Shown here: positions 40,865 through 42,402 of the stretch, piece by piece
Position numbering within the stretch: position 1 is the stretch's first letter
Layout of the letters: each line of letters begins with the position of its first letter
Source of the DNA: Nocardia altamirensis NBRC 108246
GTDB lineage: Bacteria; Actinomycetota; Actinomycetes; Mycobacteriales; Mycobacteriaceae
Direction of reading: 5' to 3'
Assembly: GCF_001612685.1 (NCBI RefSeq)
Contig: NZ_BDAY01000099.1
Span: 1-42,402, forward strand
Length of the DNA stretch: 42,402 nt
Translations under genes and position numbers: made by a program
The notes under the pieces: generated by a model
What the model saw: the letters and a program-made list of their open reading frames with translations, nothing else
What the model was told of the DNA's origin: nothing
Database searches by the model: none

Positions 40865-41734
40865 TCAGTCGCGGCCGCGGCCGTAGCGGTCTGCCAGGCG
40901 GGCTTCGGTTGTCGGGGCTGCCGGAGCCGGGGTCGGCGTGGTCGCCGATGCGGCGGGTGTGGTTGGGCTGCTTACCTTTTCCTTGCGGCGCTCGCGGATC
41001 TCGGCGTACACGAAGTAGCCGAGGCCGAGGGGAGCCATGATGCCGAAGGCCAACCATTGCAGGCCGTAGGAGAGGTAAGGCCCCGCGTCGAGTTGGGGGA
41101 GTGGAGTGGGGGTGAAGGCGCCGGGTTGTTTGTCGTCGAGCTGGAGGTAGCCGGGGCGCTCGCCGGTGGGGATCGGGGTGAGCGGCTGTTGCAGGAAGCC
41201 TGCCTCCTGGTTGGTGTCGATCGAATACACCTGCCGGTAGCCGTCCTGGACGGACGGATCCTTGCCGGGCGTGACACCTTCGGACATCCTGACGCGCGCC
41301 TCGAGCCGCTGCGGTCCGGCGGGCGGTTCCGCGATCTGCGGCGGGCGGGAACCGTCGACCGCTGCCACCAGCCCGCGGTCGATCAGCAGCAGGCGGCCGT
41401 CGTCCAGCCGGAACGTGCCGAGCACCGAATAGCCAGGGGCGCCGTCGAGGTGCCGCAGCCGGACCAGCACCGTCGAATCCGGCATGTAGCTACCCGAGGC
41501 GGTGACCTTGCGCCATTCGGTGTGGGTGTCGCTCGGGCTGTTGAGCACCGTGGTGACGTCGACCGGGTCGGCGCGCACCGAATCGGCGATCAGCTGGTTG
41601 CGGTGCGACGTGGAGTTGTTCTTGCCGAGCTGCCATGGCGCGAGCACCGTGAAACACAGGTAGGCGAAGGCGACGACGAGCACCGCCAGGATCACCCAGC
41701 TCGGGCGGAGCAGAAACGTCAGCCGTCGCATCAT
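40865..41734 (-). CDS. SURF1-family protein
   Basis: This 289-aa membrane protein is implicated in cytochrome c oxidase assembly. A first membrane span is at about 12-32 (WVILAVLVVAFAYLCFTVLA), with family motif LAPWQLGKNN right after it. A large extracytoplasmic part includes VLVRLRHLDGAPGYSVLGTF and LLLIDRGLVA, and a second span is at about 228-248. The tail is Pro/Ala-rich. The start ATG overlaps the ptpA stop (ATGA), so the two are co-translated, as with Rv2234-Rv2235 in M. tuberculosis. Confidence 0.9.
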   Translation of the reverse strand: MMRRLTFLLRPSWVILAVLVVAFAYLCFTVLAPWQLGKNNSTSHRNQLIADSVRADPVDVTTVLNSPSDTHTEWRKVTASGSYMPDSTVLVRLRHLDGAPGYSVLGTFRLDDGRLLLIDRGLVAAVDGSRPPQIAEPPAGPQRLEARVRMSEGVTPGKDPSVQDGYRQVYSIDTNQEAGFLQQPLTPIPTGERPGYLQLDDKQPGAFTPTPLPQLDAGPYLSYGLQWLAFGIMAPLGLGYFVYAEIRERRKEKVSSPTTPAASATTPTPAPAAPTTEARLADRYGRGRD

Positions 41735-42249
41735 GCGTGTCCGTCGAGAACCGGGTCGGGCGGCGCGGACTTGGCGGCGAGCGCATCGCGCACCCAGTCG
41801 AGCAGGCCGGGCACCGCCGCCTCGATCTGCTCACGGACCAGTTCGAAGTCGGCCATGTCGCCGTAATACGGGTCCGGCACATCGGGACCGTCCGCGTCCT
41901 CGTCGAAACTACGCAGCAACCTGCGCCGCTCCGACGGCACACCGCGGCGCGCCAATTCCCGCTCATGCGAGGTGTCCAGGGCGATCACCAGATCGGCATC
42001 CCGATGCGGGTCACCGAAGGTGGCCGCGGCATGCCCGGTCGGATACCCGTACTTGACCAGGGTCGCGTTCGTGCGCGAATCAGCCTCGTCGCCGACATGC
42101 CAGGAACCGGTGCCCGCACTGCTCACGCGCACCCGATCCGCGAGTCCCGCGCGCACCAGATGCGCAGCGAAGATCTTCTCGGCCATCGGCGAACGACAAA
42201 TGTTGCCGGTACAGACGAACGACACGTGCAGCTCACCCACGACAGCCAT
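41731..42249 (-). CDS. ptpA: Low-molecular-weight protein tyrosine phosphatase PtpA
   Basis: This 172-aa protein has the phosphatase loop FVCTGNICRS (C13, R19) and the catalytic acid in DPYYGD (D126), with W50 in AGTGSWHVG as in mycobacterial PtpA. In mycobacteria this enzyme is secreted and blocks phagosome maturation; whether it does so here cannot be told. The ATG at 42249 is chosen because family similarity begins at LHVSFVCTGN. In-frame sequence upstream (to 42402) is low-complexity Arg-rich and probably not coding. Confidence 0.93.
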   Translation of the reverse strand: MAVVGELHVSFVCTGNICRSPMAEKIFAAHLVRAGLADRVRVSSAGTGSWHVGDEADSRTNATLVKYGYPTGHAAATFGDPHRDADLVIALDTSHERELARRGVPSERRRLLRSFDEDADGPDVPDPYYGDMADFELVREQIEAAVPGLLDWVRDALAAKSAPPDPVLDGHA

Positions 42250-42402
42250 TCTTGCCGGTCGCCGCAAGCGCTGCCACGGAGGGTCCCGCTCGCGACGATC
42301 GAGAACGACCCGCCTGCGGGTCGAGGCGCCGACGGCTGCATCCACCCGCAACAAGGCCCCGCGGCCGCGACGAGCCGTGGGCGCGGCCCGCCGCTCCGCC
42401 AC
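42250..42402. other. Window end, no gene seen
   Basis: This 153-base stretch upstream of ptpA is open in its frame but Arg/Ala-rich. It may include the ptpA promoter or belong to a gene beyond the window. Confidence 0.3.

Overview
The window looks like a chromosome segment of a mycolic-acid actinomycete, most likely Nocardia or a close relative. The DNA is GC-rich and GTG starts are common. The central block ahpE / DUF3052 / lipoprotein / aceE / mabR / fabD / acpM / kasA / accD6 matches in content and order what I remember of M. tuberculosis Rv2238c-Rv2247, except that kasB is absent. A ptpA / SURF1 / cbiB block, which in M. tuberculosis lies next to ahpE, is here at the far right end (39.6-42.2 kb).

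Layout. (1) 0-4.0 kb: a small secreted protein, a TetR regulator diverging from an M24-type peptidase with an operator-like palindrome between them, and a secreted Cys-containing protein. (2) 4.3-8.2 kb: a DUF234-type ATPase and a TOTE-type primase-helicase whose N-terminal end is out of frame, each preceded by a perfect palindrome. (3) 8.2-16.7 kb: an 8.4-kb island bounded by direct repeats of the 3' half of a tRNA-Val(UAC) gene. It carries an XRE/DUF5753 + DUF6879 + small-protein regulatory operon, a divergent mini-operon of tiny genes, and a tightly coupled four-gene operon: DUF4365 nuclease-like protein, unknown 354-aa protein, winged-helix protein, and a 1041-aa protein joining an AAA-type ATPase to a HerA-type translocase. 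This operon is the best candidate in the window for an undescribed, probably anti-phage or anti-plasmid, system. No integrase is visible. (4) 16.7-27.3 kb: the conserved AhpE / pyruvate dehydrogenase / FAS-II block, ending in a strong hairpin. (5) 27.4-37 kb: mixed metabolic and regulatory genes: a DctA-type transporter, an HxlR regulator, nitroreductase, a lone N6-adenine DNA methyltransferase, TetR with a short-chain-dehydrogenase remnant, a DUF5593 protein, gamma-carbonic anhydrase, GlxA, a metallo-beta-lactamase-fold protein and alanine dehydrogenase. (6) 38.0-38.3 kb: two tandem long palindromic repeats with compensatory differences. (7) 38.4-42.4 kb: an ECF41 sigma factor, CbiB, a thioesterase-like remnant, SURF1 and PtpA.

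How the genes work together. AceE feeds acetyl-CoA, AccD6 makes malonyl-CoA, FabD loads malonyl onto AcpM and KasA elongates the chain for meromycolate synthesis. MabR, encoded just upstream of fabD, probably controls the operon through a TTTGT-N9-ACAAA site. The 4.3-16.6 kb region is accessory DNA: two NTPase/nuclease-type conflict modules packed beside a tRNA. All family assignments come from motif recognition by eye; no database search was run.
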